Below, one piece after another: positions 9,671-19,086 of a stretch of DNA of 64,000 nucleotides; within the stretch, counting starts at the first letter, position 1, and every line of letters begins with the position of its first letter. The stretch comes from Puniceispirillum sp965657105 (GTDB lineage Bacteria > Pseudomonadota > Alphaproteobacteria > Puniceispirillales > Puniceispirillaceae). Below the pieces are notes generated by a model, which ran no database searches, was not told the DNA's origin, and saw only the letters and a program-made list of their open reading frames with translations. The DNA lies in the NCBI RefSeq assembly GCF_965657105.1, contig NZ_CBFHNB010000001.1, forward strand, positions 1 through 64,000, given 5' to 3'. The position numbers and the translations under genes were made by a program.

Positions 9671-9893
9671 ATGGTAGGGGAGAGCCCAACCGCCTGTTAA
9701 TCGGCAGATCCGCATAGCAGTCGTAGTTGGCACCGAAGGAGCAACACCCCACTAAACTCTCAGGTACCAGTACTTTATCATGTAAGCACTCTGGAAAGTG
9801 GCACGGCAGTGCTCACCGACGGGGACAACCACGAAGACGCGTTTCAATATGCGTCTCTTGGCTAATCTCTCAGGTTACAGCGACAGAGGGGGT
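9671..9893 (+). promoter_or_regulatory. Tandem glycine riboswitch
   Basis: Two consecutive glycine aptamers. The first (about 9671-9777) has GGTAGGGGAGAG, then GGCACCGAAGGAGCAAC and ACTCTCAGGTACC. The second (about 9784-9893) has CTCTGGAAAGTGGC, then CACCGACGGGGACAACCACG, ATCTCTCAGGTTAC and the closing CAGAGGG. These are the conserved blocks of the gcvT element, in the usual double-aptamer arrangement. It lies about 57 bp before the gcvT start, consistent with glycine-induced expression of the cleavage system. Confidence 0.95.
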
Positions 9894-9949
9894 TCATTAT
9901 CGAGCGATCGATATATGAATCTTGTGTAGCTGGAACTGGGAATACCAAA

Positions 9950-11080
9950 GTGGATAATCGCAAAACCGCATTATTTGATTTTCATGTCGCCGCTGGCGCC
10001 CGTATGGTGCCGTTTGCGGGCTGGGATATGCCTGTGCAATATCCAGCTGGGATCAAAGCTGAACATTTGGCGACGCGCTCAACATGCGGTCTGTTTGACG
10101 TCTCGCACATGGTGCAGATTTCTTTTGATACGTCTGGCGATGATTCAGCTGCGGACGCTTTACTTGCAAAATTAACACCGACTGATCTTGGCCAGATTGG
10201 CGAAGGGCGTGTGCGATATTCGATGTTCCTAGATGACAATGGCGGTGTGCTAGATGATCTGATGATCGCCCGGCTTGATGGCCGTTTGCAACTTGTTGCC
10301 AATGCTGGCCGTGCGGATCATGACATCGCTCATCTCAAAGCACATCTTGGCGATAATGTCAGCATGACAGTGCACGATGATTTGTCGCTGATCGCCTTGC
10401 AAGGGCCTAAAGCGGCCATAGTGCTCGGGGATTTAGGCATCGAACTTGATGTTGATATGGCTGACTTTGCCTTTATGGATATTCGCCATGCCACTTTAAT
10501 GGGTACCAAAGTTACGCTAACCCGGTCGGGCTATACAGGTGAAGATGGGTTTGAAATTTCCATTCCAAACGCGGCGGTTGTTGAGATCACAAATGCGCTC
10601 GCCGCGCATAATGATGTGCATCTGGTTGGGCTTGGCGCACGTGATACTTTGCGCATGGAAGCCGGTTTGCCTCTATGGGGACACGAACTCAGCGAAACCA
10701 TTAATCCGGTCGAAGCAGGGCTTGGGTTTGCTTTGTCAAAACGCCGGCGTGACGCTGGTGATTTTCCCGGAGCCACACATATTCTTGCTGATCTGAACAA
10801 TGGCCCAACACGCAAGCTGGTTGGGTTATTACCCGAAGGCGGACGCCCCGTTCGTGATGGCACTATCTTGAAACATGATGATGAAGGCGATGAAACCGAG
10901 ATTGGATTTGTATCTTCTGGCGGTTTTGCGCCAAGCCTAGACGCGCCTGCAGCGATCGGATTTGTCAGCGCTGAATATGCACAATCAGGCACCCGCCTGA
11001 TGGCCGACACGCGCGGCAAACCTACCCCTATTATAGTGGCCGATCTGCCACTTGTGCCGCACCGATTTTACCGTGGCTGA
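9950..11080 (+). CDS. gcvT: Glycine cleavage system T protein (aminomethyltransferase)
   Basis: Transfers the methylene group from aminomethyl-lipoyl GcvH to tetrahydrofolate and releases ammonia. 376 aa, in family range. Seen: VPFAGWDMPVQYP and GLFDVSHM at the N-terminus, SRSGYTGEDGFEI-like folate-site segment (LTRSGYTGEDGFEI), and LRMEAGLPLWGHEL. The start is GTG at 9950 with only a weak purine-rich site (GGGAA) upstream. First gene of gcvT-gcvH-gcvP, controlled by the riboswitch. Confidence 0.97.
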   Translation: MDNRKTALFDFHVAAGARMVPFAGWDMPVQYPAGIKAEHLATRSTCGLFDVSHMVQISFDTSGDDSAADALLAKLTPTDLGQIGEGRVRYSMFLDDNGGVLDDLMIARLDGRLQLVANAGRADHDIAHLKAHLGDNVSMTVHDDLSLIALQGPKAAIVLGDLGIELDVDMADFAFMDIRHATLMGTKVTLTRSGYTGEDGFEISIPNAAVVEITNALAAHNDVHLVGLGARDTLRMEAGLPLWGHELSETINPVEAGLGFALSKRRRDAGDFPGATHILADLNNGPTRKLVGLLPEGGRPVRDGTILKHDDEGDETEIGFVSSGGFAPSLDAPAAIGFVSAEYAQSGTRLMADTRGKPTPIIVADLPLVPHRFYRG

Positions 11081-11105
11081 TTTATAACCAACAAAGGAGT
11101 CCCCC

Positions 11106-11468
11106 ATGATTAAATATAGCGAAGACCATGAATGGATTGACCTAAATGACGATACTGGCACCGTCGGCATCTCACCACACGCGATTGAACAGCTTGGTGA
11201 TATTGTGTTTGTCGAACTTCCCGACGTTGGCATCAATGTTGATAAAGGCGATGCCGTGGCGGTGTTTGAGTCGGTAAAAGCCGCCTCAGACATTTACAGC
11301 CCCGCATCAGGTGAAATCATTGAGGTGAATACAGAATTACTTGACGATCTCACCGCGATCACACCCGAAGCCGCAATGGATTGCTGGCTGTTCAAAGTCA
11401 AAGTCAATGATGCCAGCGATCTGGACGACATGATGGATGACGCCGCTTACAAAGCAATGATTGCATAA
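11106..11468 (+). CDS. gcvH: Glycine cleavage system H protein
   Basis: Lipoyl carrier shuttling intermediates between P, T and L proteins. 120 aa. The lipoylated lysine is Lys58 in FESVKAASD. HEWIDL at the N-terminus and GDIVFVELP are typical. A strong AAAGGAG site precedes the ATG. It lies 25 bp after gcvT. Confidence 0.97.
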   Translation: MIKYSEDHEWIDLNDDTGTVGISPHAIEQLGDIVFVELPDVGINVDKGDAVAVFESVKAASDIYSPASGEIIEVNTELLDDLTAITPEAAMDCWLFKVKVNDASDLDDMMDDAAYKAMIA

Positions 11469-11490
11469 TTTTACCCTAGAGGAGTCTGAC

Positions 11491-14361
11491 ATGCCCCCCA
11501 TTAATGTCACCCACAAACCAGATGGCACCCCACAAGCTGCGTTTGCAACACGCCATATCGGCCTGAATGATGCTGATACAAAAACAATTTTACAAATATT
11601 GGGCACATCAAGCGTTGATGAATTTTTGGATCAGGTGATACCAGCCAGCCTTTTGCGCAACGATGATATGAAAATAGATCCAGCCCTATCCGAAGCCGAG
11701 GCGCTTGATAAATTATATGCGCTGGCCAAACAGAACCAAATCAAGACCTCGTTGATTGGTATGGGATATTATGACTGCCACACACCACCAGTTATCCAAC
11801 GTAATGTGCTGGAAAATCCAGCTTGGTACACAGCCTATACGCCTTACCAGCCAGAAATTTCACAAGGGCGGCTTGAAGCTATTTTGAATTTCCAGACGAT
11901 GGTTACCGAGTTGACAGGCATGGCTATTGCGAATGGCTCTTTGCTCGACGAAGCCACCGCCATTGCCGAGGGCATGGCACTTGCTTATCGTTCCAATCGC
12001 GGCAAAGCACACAGATTTCTGGTTGATTCAGATACGCATCCACAAACGCTGGCTATTCTGAAAACCCGAGCCAAACCAATTGGTATCACGCTTGAGACAT
12101 TCGACCTTGCCACTATTGAACAAGGGTTTGATGTGCCAGAAGATTGTTTTGGTGCCTTGTTTAGCTATCCATCAAGCACAGGTAAAATTGCCGATCTGAC
12201 ATCATCAATTGCAACGCTTCACGCAGCGGGTGCATTGGCTGTTGTGGCGACCGACTTGCTGGCACTAACCATACTCAAAACACCTGGCAAGATGGGTGCC
12301 GATATTGTTGCTGGCAGTGCCCAGCGTTTTGGTGTGCCATTTGGCTATGGCGGACCACATGCTGCCTTTTTTGCCGTAACGGAAAAATTACAACGCTCAA
12401 TTCCAGGGCGTTTGGTGGGCGTATCGCAGGATGCCAATGGGCGTCAGGCCTATCGATTGGCTTTGCAGACACGTGAACAGCATATAAGACGTGAAAAGGC
12501 AACGTCCAATATCTGCACCGCACAGGTTCTGCTGGCTGTCATGGCCGGATTTTATGGCCTATGGCATGGGCCTGAAGGGCTGATCAAAATTGCGCAAAAC
12601 ACCCATAGACTTGCCTGTCATTTTGCCAGCGCCATGCAAAAGGCAGGACGTGTTATCCGGCATCAAGCGTTTTTCGATACTGTCACTATCGAAGCGGCTG
12701 ATGACGCTGACACGCTGGTAAAAGCCGCACTTGATGCGGGCTTTAATATCCGCAAATTAGATGGTGCAATCGCTGTTAGCTTTGACGAAACCAGCACTGA
12801 TAATGCGGTGGCGGATATCCTGCGTGCGTTTGGCGCGGGCGTGGGCAGTAACACCGATCTAACAGCTAATAACATTGCCGATAATCTGCGGCGTAACGAC
12901 AGCTTTATGCAGCATCCCGTATTCCATGCCTATCGCACCGAAACCGAAATGCTACGTTATATGCGCCGACTTGCAGATCGTGATCTGGCTCTTGATCGCT
13001 GTATGATCCCGCTGGGGTCATGTACGATGAAGCTGAATGCGACCGCAGAAATGATGCCTGTGACATGGCCTGAATTTGCCAAAATTCATCCTTATGTGCC
13101 CGCCGATCAGGCTATTGGATACAAGCAGATGATTGATGAGCTCGAAGATATGCTGGCTGCATGTACGGGCTATGCGGCTGTTTCGCTACAGCCCAATGCC
13201 GGATCACAAGGCGAATTTGCCGGTCTGCTAGCGATCAAACGTTATCATGAATCTCGCCAAGAAGGTCATCGTAATATCTGTTTGATTCCGTCTTCGGCGC
13301 ATGGCACCAATCCGGCTTCAGCCGCAATGGCTGGCATGAAAGTCACTGTGGTGAAATGTGATGATGACGGCAATGTCGATATCAATGATCTGCAAGCCAA
13401 AATCGAAATGCATCGTGATGCGATCGCGGCAATTATGGTAACTTATCCGTCAACACATGGCGTATTCGAAGAATCAATCACCGATATTTGTTCCATGGTT
13501 CATGATGCCGGTGGTCAGGTATATGTTGATGGTGCCAATCTGAACGCCCTTGTCGGGCATTGTTCTCTGCCGCAATTTGGTGCTGATGTCAGCCACCTCA
13601 ATCTGCATAAGACATTCTGTATTCCACATGGTGGCGGCGGTCCGGGTGTTGGCCCGATTGGCGTGGCGGCACATCTGGCAGATTTTTTGCCCGGATCACC
13701 GCTTGGTGGCGATAATCCGGTCAGCGCGGCCCCCTTTGGCTCAGCTGGTATTCTGCCGATCACCTATGCCTATATTGCGATGATGGGGCCTGATGGATTG
13801 AAGAAGGCAACAAGCACGGCAATTTTATCTGCCAATTATATCGCCGCCCGCTTGGGCAAACGCTTTCCAGTGCTTTATACTGGATCTAAAGGACGTGTTG
13901 CGCATGAGTGCATTATCGATCTTCGTGGCTTTCAGGACAGCGTCGGCATTTCGAATGAGGATGTTGCCAAACGACTTATTGATTTTGGTTTCCATGCACC
14001 AACCATGTCATTTCCGGTCGCTGGCACCTTGATGATCGAGCCAACCGAATCTGAATCACTGACTGAGATAGATCGTTTTTGCGATGCCATGCTGGCGATT
14101 GCTGATGAGATCGACATGGTTGCCTCGGGTGCATGGCCAGCCGACAACAACCCGTTGGTCAATGCCCCGCATACAGGTGATGATATGCTGGCAGATGAAT
14201 GGACGCATCCCTATAGCCGTCGTCAGGCTGGTAACCCAGTTGGTAACCATCAAGAGAATAAATATTGGCCGCCAGTTGGACGCGTTGATAATGCCTTTGG
14301 TGATCGCAATCTGATCTGTTCATGCCCGTCACCTGATGAATGGGATCAGGCAGCCGAATAG
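11491..14361 (+). CDS. gcvP: Glycine dehydrogenase (decarboxylating), fused P protein
   Basis: PLP enzyme decarboxylating glycine onto the GcvH lipoyl arm. 956 aa, the fused single-chain form (GcvPA and GcvPB halves). The PLP lysine is Lys707 in NLHKTFCIPHGGGGPG. The N-terminal RHIGL(N) motif and SCTMKLNATAEMMPVTW at the start of the second half are diagnostic. ATG at 11491 is chosen because GAGGAG lies just upstream, although the frame is open to 11461. A terminator follows. Confidence 0.97.
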   Translation: MPPINVTHKPDGTPQAAFATRHIGLNDADTKTILQILGTSSVDEFLDQVIPASLLRNDDMKIDPALSEAEALDKLYALAKQNQIKTSLIGMGYYDCHTPPVIQRNVLENPAWYTAYTPYQPEISQGRLEAILNFQTMVTELTGMAIANGSLLDEATAIAEGMALAYRSNRGKAHRFLVDSDTHPQTLAILKTRAKPIGITLETFDLATIEQGFDVPEDCFGALFSYPSSTGKIADLTSSIATLHAAGALAVVATDLLALTILKTPGKMGADIVAGSAQRFGVPFGYGGPHAAFFAVTEKLQRSIPGRLVGVSQDANGRQAYRLALQTREQHIRREKATSNICTAQVLLAVMAGFYGLWHGPEGLIKIAQNTHRLACHFASAMQKAGRVIRHQAFFDTVTIEAADDADTLVKAALDAGFNIRKLDGAIAVSFDETSTDNAVADILRAFGAGVGSNTDLTANNIADNLRRNDSFMQHPVFHAYRTETEMLRYMRRLADRDLALDRCMIPLGSCTMKLNATAEMMPVTWPEFAKIHPYVPADQAIGYKQMIDELEDMLAACTGYAAVSLQPNAGSQGEFAGLLAIKRYHESRQEGHRNICLIPSSAHGTNPASAAMAGMKVTVVKCDDDGNVDINDLQAKIEMHRDAIAAIMVTYPSTHGVFEESITDICSMVHDAGGQVYVDGANLNALVGHCSLPQFGADVSHLNLHKTFCIPHGGGGPGVGPIGVAAHLADFLPGSPLGGDNPVSAAPFGSAGILPITYAYIAMMGPDGLKKATSTAILSANYIAARLGKRFPVLYTGSKGRVAHECIIDLRGFQDSVGISNEDVAKRLIDFGFHAPTMSFPVAGTLMIEPTESESLTEIDRFCDAMLAIADEIDMVASGAWPADNNPLVNAPHTGDDMLADEWTHPYSRRQAGNPVGNHQENKYWPPVGRVDNAFGDRNLICSCPSPDEWDQAAE

Positions 14362-14382
14362 GCACCTATATAGGTCAAAATC

Positions 14383-14411
14383 AAAAGCCGTGGTAAATGC
14401 CACGGCTTTTT
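14383..14411. terminator. Bidirectional terminator between gcvP and the BKACE gene
   Basis: Perfect 11-bp stem AAAAGCCGTGG / CCACGGCTTTT with a 6-base loop. A-run and T-run flanks allow use in both directions. Its right arm touches the stop codon of the convergent gene. Confidence 0.92.
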
Positions 14412-15231
14412 ACTTTGCCCCCCCCAACAAAGCCAATGTTTGGGCGCGGGTGGCGGGGATACAGCTTTGTGCTAGCTGGCGCACAAGCGCGGCATTATCC
14501 GGTGCCAAAGTACCATCTTTGAGATGTAGGTTGTTTTCAAACCCAACCCGACAATGACCACCAGCCGCAATGGCCGCCTGCATCGCATCAAACTCGCGAT
14601 AGCCAAAAGCACACACCGACCAACTGGCAAAGCCCGACATATCCGCCTTGATGAAAGCTCGTAGATCGTCTGGATCCGATTGAAAATCGGCCGTATAGCG
14701 CCCCAACACCAGAAGCACATGATGCCCACCAGCCGACGCAGACGGCACTATGCCGTCAGCTATCGCATTCTTAAATGAGGTCAGGTTTTCAGGTGAATAT
14801 AGAATATGCTGGACATGAATATTCTCTGCATGTGCCTGATGATAGAAATCACACGCATGCGCCACGGCGTCCGCACTGGCATCACCAATCATCTCGTTAA
14901 ATCCCACCGACACAAAATCCGGTTTCACGGCAAAAACGGTCTTGGATTGTTCTTGAGGGGTATAACGCCCAACCGCTTCGGTGGTGATCTGTACTAGCAT
15001 CTCGGGCACCGCATTACGCATCGCATCTAGCAGGGATATATAACGTTCAGCATCAAGCACATGCGCGCCATCTTCATCGCGAACATGCGCATGCAGAATG
15101 CTGGCACCCGCATCACAACAGGCCTTAGCCGCGGCCACTGTTTCGGCAACGGTTATGGGCAATGCTGGGTGATCCGACTTTTGCTTTCGGGCGCCATTTG
15201 GCGCCGCCATGATGATTGTAGGCTGTGTCAT
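14410..15231 (-). CDS. BKACE-family beta-keto acid cleavage enzyme (DUF849)
   Basis: Zinc enzyme family that condenses a beta-keto acid with acetyl-CoA and splits it into acetoacetate and a CoA ester; the founding member is Kce of lysine fermentation. 273 aa. Metal ligands are seen in ILHAHVRDEDG (HxH) and SAGGHH, and the conserved acidic segment in VGFENNLHLKDG. ATG at 15231 gives the family's usual N-terminus (TIIMAAPNGARK); the frame is open further upstream but has no better start. The substrate of this subfamily member cannot be assigned. It is a lone gene converging on gcvP. Confidence 0.88.
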   Translation of the reverse strand: MTQPTIIMAAPNGARKQKSDHPALPITVAETVAAAKACCDAGASILHAHVRDEDGAHVLDAERYISLLDAMRNAVPEMLVQITTEAVGRYTPQEQSKTVFAVKPDFVSVGFNEMIGDASADAVAHACDFYHQAHAENIHVQHILYSPENLTSFKNAIADGIVPSASAGGHHVLLVLGRYTADFQSDPDDLRAFIKADMSGFASWSVCAFGYREFDAMQAAIAAGGHCRVGFENNLHLKDGTLAPDNAALVRQLAQSCIPATRAQTLALLGGAK

Positions 15232-15387
15232 GACAAATCTTTCTATCCAATACTGGTTTGCACAGGATGATAGGATTACCATCGACAAAATGCTAGCATG
15301 ATGGAGTCAAAGCACTGGTGTCTAACCACTGGTGTTAAAATCCGGATACATAAAACACCCGCCAGACCAGAATGTTGAGAGAGTTAT

Positions 15388-16983
15388 ATGCGTAATCTTC
15401 AAGCCCCAGGTCGTTCACCTGTTATTGCCCCGCACGGTATGGCCAGCACATCACATTCACTGGCTAGCGAGGCCGCCATTGCCATGCTCAAGAACGGTGG
15501 CAATGCCATGGATGCGGCGCTGACCGCTTGTGCTGTTCAAGCTGTTGTCGAGCCAGGTTCAACGGGTATAGGTGGAGATTGTTTCTGCCTTTATGCCCCA
15601 GCTGGCAGTGAAGCCATCGTCGCTTTTAATGGGTCAGGACGTGCACCGCTGGCGGCTGATGTCAGCTGGTTTCAGAAACAAGGCATCACCCACATCACCC
15701 AGACCATGCCGCATGCCGTGACCATTCCGGGTGCGGTTGACGCGTGGTGCCAGCTCACGCGTGATCATGGGCAAAAGCCGCTTGCCGATATTTTACAACC
15801 AGCCATTGCGTATGCGCGTGATGGCTATCCAATTGGCCAGCGTATCGCCTTTGATTTTGCCGCCGCAAATGAGGTGATAAAAAGTGATCCGGATACCGCC
15901 GCCCTGTTTCTGAATGACGGAGAGCCCTATCAGATGGGGCAACGCCACCAGCAACCTGCCTTAGCAAAGACCTTGGAAACCATTGCCAAACATGGGCGAG
16001 ACGGCTTTTACAAAGGTGCTGTGGCAGATGATATTCTGGCGAAATTAAACAGCCTTGGCGGGCTTCATACGCAGGGTGATTTTGACATGGCCATTGGTGA
16101 TTACGTAACGCCAATCAAAACCCGATATCGTGACCATGATATCTGGGAATGCCCACCAAACGGTCAGGGGGTTTTTGCCTTATTGCTTATGAATATCATG
16201 GGGGGGGTTTCAACTTTTGGCGATGACCCGCTTTCGCCCCAGCGCATTCATCACGAAATTGAGGCGGGGCGGCTGGTCTATCGTGATCGATCACTTTATC
16301 TTGGTGACCCAAACTTCAGCACTATTCCGGTTGATGAATTGCTAAGCGCCGAATATGCCGACAGCTTGCGGGCGGCGATTGACCCAGACCTTGCCACATC
16401 ACCTTTACCTGATCTGTCGTTACCACGCCATAAAAGCACGGTATATATCAGCGTTGTCGATAAAGACCGCAATGTATGTAGCTTAATCAATACCGTATTT
16501 CATGGGTTTGGATCGGGTATTCTGGCACCCGCGTCAGGTGTTCTATTACAAAACCGCGGAATGGGGTTTGTGCTTGATCCAGCACATCCAAATTGCATTG
16601 CACCAGGCAAACGCCCACTTCATACAATCATCCCCGGGATGCTAACGCGCAACGGCAAAGCCGTGATGCCGTTTGGCGTCATGGGGGGCGATTATCAGGC
16701 CTTTGGCCATATGCAGTTTCTGACCCGCCTATTGGACTATGGCATGGATGTGCAGCAAGCTCAGGACACGCCCCGCTTCTTTGCTGACCCGTATGGCGCA
16801 TTTGTCGAGGTCGAAAACACCATTTCGTCCAAAACCCGAGAGGCGCTGACTAAGATGGGGCATAATATTGTGGAAGCCACAACCCCGATTGGGGGGTCAC
16901 AGGCTATCTGGATCGATTGGGAAGAAGATATGCTACATGGGGGATCAGACCCCCGAAAAGACGGCTGTGCCATTGGTTACTGA
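15388..16983 (+). CDS. Gamma-glutamyltransferase-family protein
   Basis: Ntn-hydrolase of 531 aa that self-cleaves to give large and small subunits. It hydrolyses or transfers gamma-glutamyl groups, or acts on related acyl-amino substrates. The processing nucleophile is predicted to be Thr351 in KSTVYISVVD, aligned to the Thr of TTHYSV in E. coli GGT. The N-terminal SEAAIAMLKNGGNAMDAA and GSTGIGGDCF are classic. The oxyanion region reads GVMGGDYQ. No signal peptide is visible, so a cytoplasmic enzyme is likely, unlike periplasmic Ggt. Substrate specificity is unassigned. Confidence 0.9.
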   Translation: MRNLQAPGRSPVIAPHGMASTSHSLASEAAIAMLKNGGNAMDAALTACAVQAVVEPGSTGIGGDCFCLYAPAGSEAIVAFNGSGRAPLAADVSWFQKQGITHITQTMPHAVTIPGAVDAWCQLTRDHGQKPLADILQPAIAYARDGYPIGQRIAFDFAAANEVIKSDPDTAALFLNDGEPYQMGQRHQQPALAKTLETIAKHGRDGFYKGAVADDILAKLNSLGGLHTQGDFDMAIGDYVTPIKTRYRDHDIWECPPNGQGVFALLLMNIMGGVSTFGDDPLSPQRIHHEIEAGRLVYRDRSLYLGDPNFSTIPVDELLSAEYADSLRAAIDPDLATSPLPDLSLPRHKSTVYISVVDKDRNVCSLINTVFHGFGSGILAPASGVLLQNRGMGFVLDPAHPNCIAPGKRPLHTIIPGMLTRNGKAVMPFGVMGGDYQAFGHMQFLTRLLDYGMDVQQAQDTPRFFADPYGAFVEVENTISSKTREALTKMGHNIVEATTPIGGSQAIWIDWEEDMLHGGSDPRKDGCAIGY

Positions 16984-17037
16984 TCTATGATGCCGACTGA
17001 TATGCCGGAGCAACCGACAGAAATCACATAGAAATTC

Positions 17038-17136
17038 ATAGGCCGCCTTAGCCTATTGTGATAGTAACAGCGAAAGAGACGTAGATAGTGACAAATGCAC
17101 ATGACGTGCATTTCAACACTTTATAGGTAACCCTAT
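17038..17136 (+). promoter_or_regulatory. panB leader with three successive inverted repeats
   Basis: Three dyads lie between the GGT-like gene and panB: ATAGGC/GCCTAT (17038-17056, possibly a weak terminator), a perfect 8-bp AAATGCAC/GTGCATTT with loop ATGAC (17093-17113), and ATAGG/CCTAT with loop TAAC (17123-17136), which would pair the Shine-Dalgarno AGG with the panB start codon. Function is inferred only. Confidence 0.45.
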
Positions 17137-17947
17137 GCCAACAAAGATGACTGTTGATACATTCACCGCGCTCAAGTCTGAACGCAAAATTGTCTGCCTG
17201 ACAGCCTATTCAACGCCTATGGCATCAATCCTTGATTCGCAGTGCGACTTGTTGCTTGTCGGCGACTCGGTGGCAATGGTTCTTTATGGCATGGACAGCA
17301 CGCAAGGTGCCGATATCTCCATGATGATCCGTCATGCCCAGGCAGTCATGCGGGGCACTAAACAGGCACTGGTCGTTGTTGACCTGCCGGCGGGAAGTTA
17401 CGAAACCAGCCCCGATCAGGCATTGAAAACAGCCACCCAAATCATGCAGGAAAGCGGTGCCGACGCTATCAAACTTGAAGGTGGCGCCAGTCTCAAACCA
17501 CATATAAAGTTGCTGGTCGAAAACGGCATTCCGGTGATGGGACATATCGGTTTGTTACCGCAAAAAGCATCGTCGGCCAGCATGTACCGGATAACTGGAA
17601 AAACAGCCGATGAAGCGGCCTTGTTACATGCCGATATGATCGCGCTGGTCGATGCAGGCGTGTTTGGCATCGTTATGGAAGGCATTATCGAGCCTGTCGC
17701 CAAAAACATTGCCATGGCTTGTTCTGTGCCAACCATTGGTATTGGCGCCTCGACGGCCTGTGATGGGCAAATTCTGGTAACCGATGATATGGTCGGCCTA
17801 TTTGATAAATTTGTGCCAACATTTGTGCGTCAGTTTGGTCAGCTTAACCCCGCCATCACCGAATCCGTAAGTGCATATCGCACCGCCGTCATTGATGGTA
17901 GTTTTCCGGGCAATGAACATTTGTTCTGGCCTAAACCTGAAAAATAA
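17135..17947 (+). CDS. panB: 3-methyl-2-oxobutanoate hydroxymethyltransferase
   Basis: First step of pantothenate synthesis: adds a hydroxymethyl group from methylene-tetrahydrofolate to ketoisovalerate. 270 aa. Seen: the metal/substrate segment LLVGDSVAMVLYGMDST, AIKLEGG, and VMGHIGLLPQ, followed by VPTIGIGAS. A TIM-barrel length typical of the family. It is followed by panC after 20 bp. The start codon lies inside a small predicted hairpin. Confidence 0.97.
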   Translation: MPTKMTVDTFTALKSERKIVCLTAYSTPMASILDSQCDLLLVGDSVAMVLYGMDSTQGADISMMIRHAQAVMRGTKQALVVVDLPAGSYETSPDQALKTATQIMQESGADAIKLEGGASLKPHIKLLVENGIPVMGHIGLLPQKASSASMYRITGKTADEAALLHADMIALVDAGVFGIVMEGIIEPVAKNIAMACSVPTIGIGASTACDGQILVTDDMVGLFDKFVPTFVRQFGQLNPAITESVSAYRTAVIDGSFPGNEHLFWPKPEK

Positions 17948-17967
17948 CCCAAAGCAGATAACGGATC

Positions 17968-18816
17968 ATGACCCAGCTGATCACTGATAAATCAAACCTT
18001 GCCAGTCTGCTTATGCAGTGGCGTCAGCAAGGTGAATCAAGCGCCTTAGTGCCAACGATGGGGTCTATTCATGCCGGGCATCTTGCTCTTATACAAACCG
18101 CCAACAGCTTGGCAGATCACGTCATTGTCACAATTTTTGTTAATCCCACACAATTTGCCGCGGATGAGGATTTTGATCTGTATCCGCGCACGCTTGATGC
18201 AGATATGGCGGCCATCCGTGAAGCTGGCGGTGCCGACGTAGTTTTTGCCCCGCAAAGCATGTATGCGCCCGATCATGCCACAAATATTATAGCGGGCGGC
18301 GTAGCATTGGATCTTGAAACCAAATATCGCCCACATTTCTTTATGGGTGTTGCAACCATCGTCATGAAACTATTTATGCAGGTGCCAACCGACATTGCCC
18401 TTTTTGGTGAAAAAGATTACCAGCAACTGGCAGTAATACGGCAAATGGTGCGTGATCTGGATGTGCCTGTCGATATTATCAGCCACCCGACCATACGTGA
18501 ATATGACGGTCTGGCATTGTCATCGCGTAACAGCTATCTTTCACCAGATCAGCGTAAGCTGGCACCTCAGCTTTATGCCACTTTATGCGATGTTGCTGGC
18601 AATATTCTTGAAGGCAATGATCCCTTAGCACTTATCGACACCGCCATAAACAGACTGCTTGATGCGGGGTTCGATAAAATTGATTATTTTGAACTGCGCG
18701 ATGGGAACAGTTTGGCACCAGTTCAGACTTATGAACCGGAAAACCGCCTGCTTATCGCCGCTTTGCTTGGCGAGACGCGGCTGATTGACAATATAGCACT
18801 TGGAAGTCATGTATGA
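17968..18816 (+). CDS. panC: Pantothenate synthetase
   Basis: ATP-dependent condensation of pantoate with beta-alanine. 282 aa. Seen: PTMGSIHAGHLALI (nucleotide-binding HxGH), FVNPTQF, the KMSKS-like region around FGEKDYQQL, and LSSRNSYL. Operonic with panB. panD is not in the window. The last codons overlap a short downstream reading frame that appears to be a remnant. Confidence 0.97.
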   Translation: MTQLITDKSNLASLLMQWRQQGESSALVPTMGSIHAGHLALIQTANSLADHVIVTIFVNPTQFAADEDFDLYPRTLDADMAAIREAGGADVVFAPQSMYAPDHATNIIAGGVALDLETKYRPHFFMGVATIVMKLFMQVPTDIALFGEKDYQQLAVIRQMVRDLDVPVDIISHPTIREYDGLALSSRNSYLSPDQRKLAPQLYATLCDVAGNILEGNDPLALIDTAINRLLDAGFDKIDYFELRDGNSLAPVQTYEPENRLLIAALLGETRLIDNIALGSHV

Positions 18817-18975
18817 TGAAACTTGCAGATATTATCAATCTTGAGGCCTGCCCACTTAATATTGCGCGATATTCGCGATGCGTATAAAGGCGAATTGAAT
18901 TTAAAAGTCGTCAAAGCCAAACTTGATGACGATATGCTAACCGCGCGCATGACTTTTTTCGGTCGCTTGGGATAA
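18813..18975 (+). pseudogene. Short frameshifted coding remnant downstream of panC
   Basis: A reading frame starts at ATG 18813 (overlapping the panC stop as ATGA) and stops after 24 codons at 18887. The +1 frame then stays open with protein-like composition (RDIRDAYKGELNLKVVKAKL and a charged helix) up to a stop at 18975. This looks like one small gene broken by a frameshift, or a sequencing error near the scaffold gap. No family recognised. Confidence 0.3.
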
Positions 18976-19076
18976 GACAGCGCTACCCCATTATAGTGCC
19001 ATCAAAAACTCTAAGCCTATGCGCGACTCACGCTGACTTTTACGACTTGCAAGATTATGTTGAGCTTCGGCGAAAA

Positions 19077-19086
19077 NNNNNNNNNN
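19077..19086. other. Assembly gap (10 N)
   Basis: Ten undetermined bases, so the sequence is a draft scaffold and the true gap length is unknown. It interrupts the 3' end of the S8 peptidase gene. The 60 bases to its left need not be adjacent in the genome. Confidence 0.99.

Noticed and set aside
19017..19076. Last 20 codons of the subtilase reading frame after the N gap
   Set aside because: The frame is preserved only by the arbitrary length of the N run; adjacency and phase are not known.
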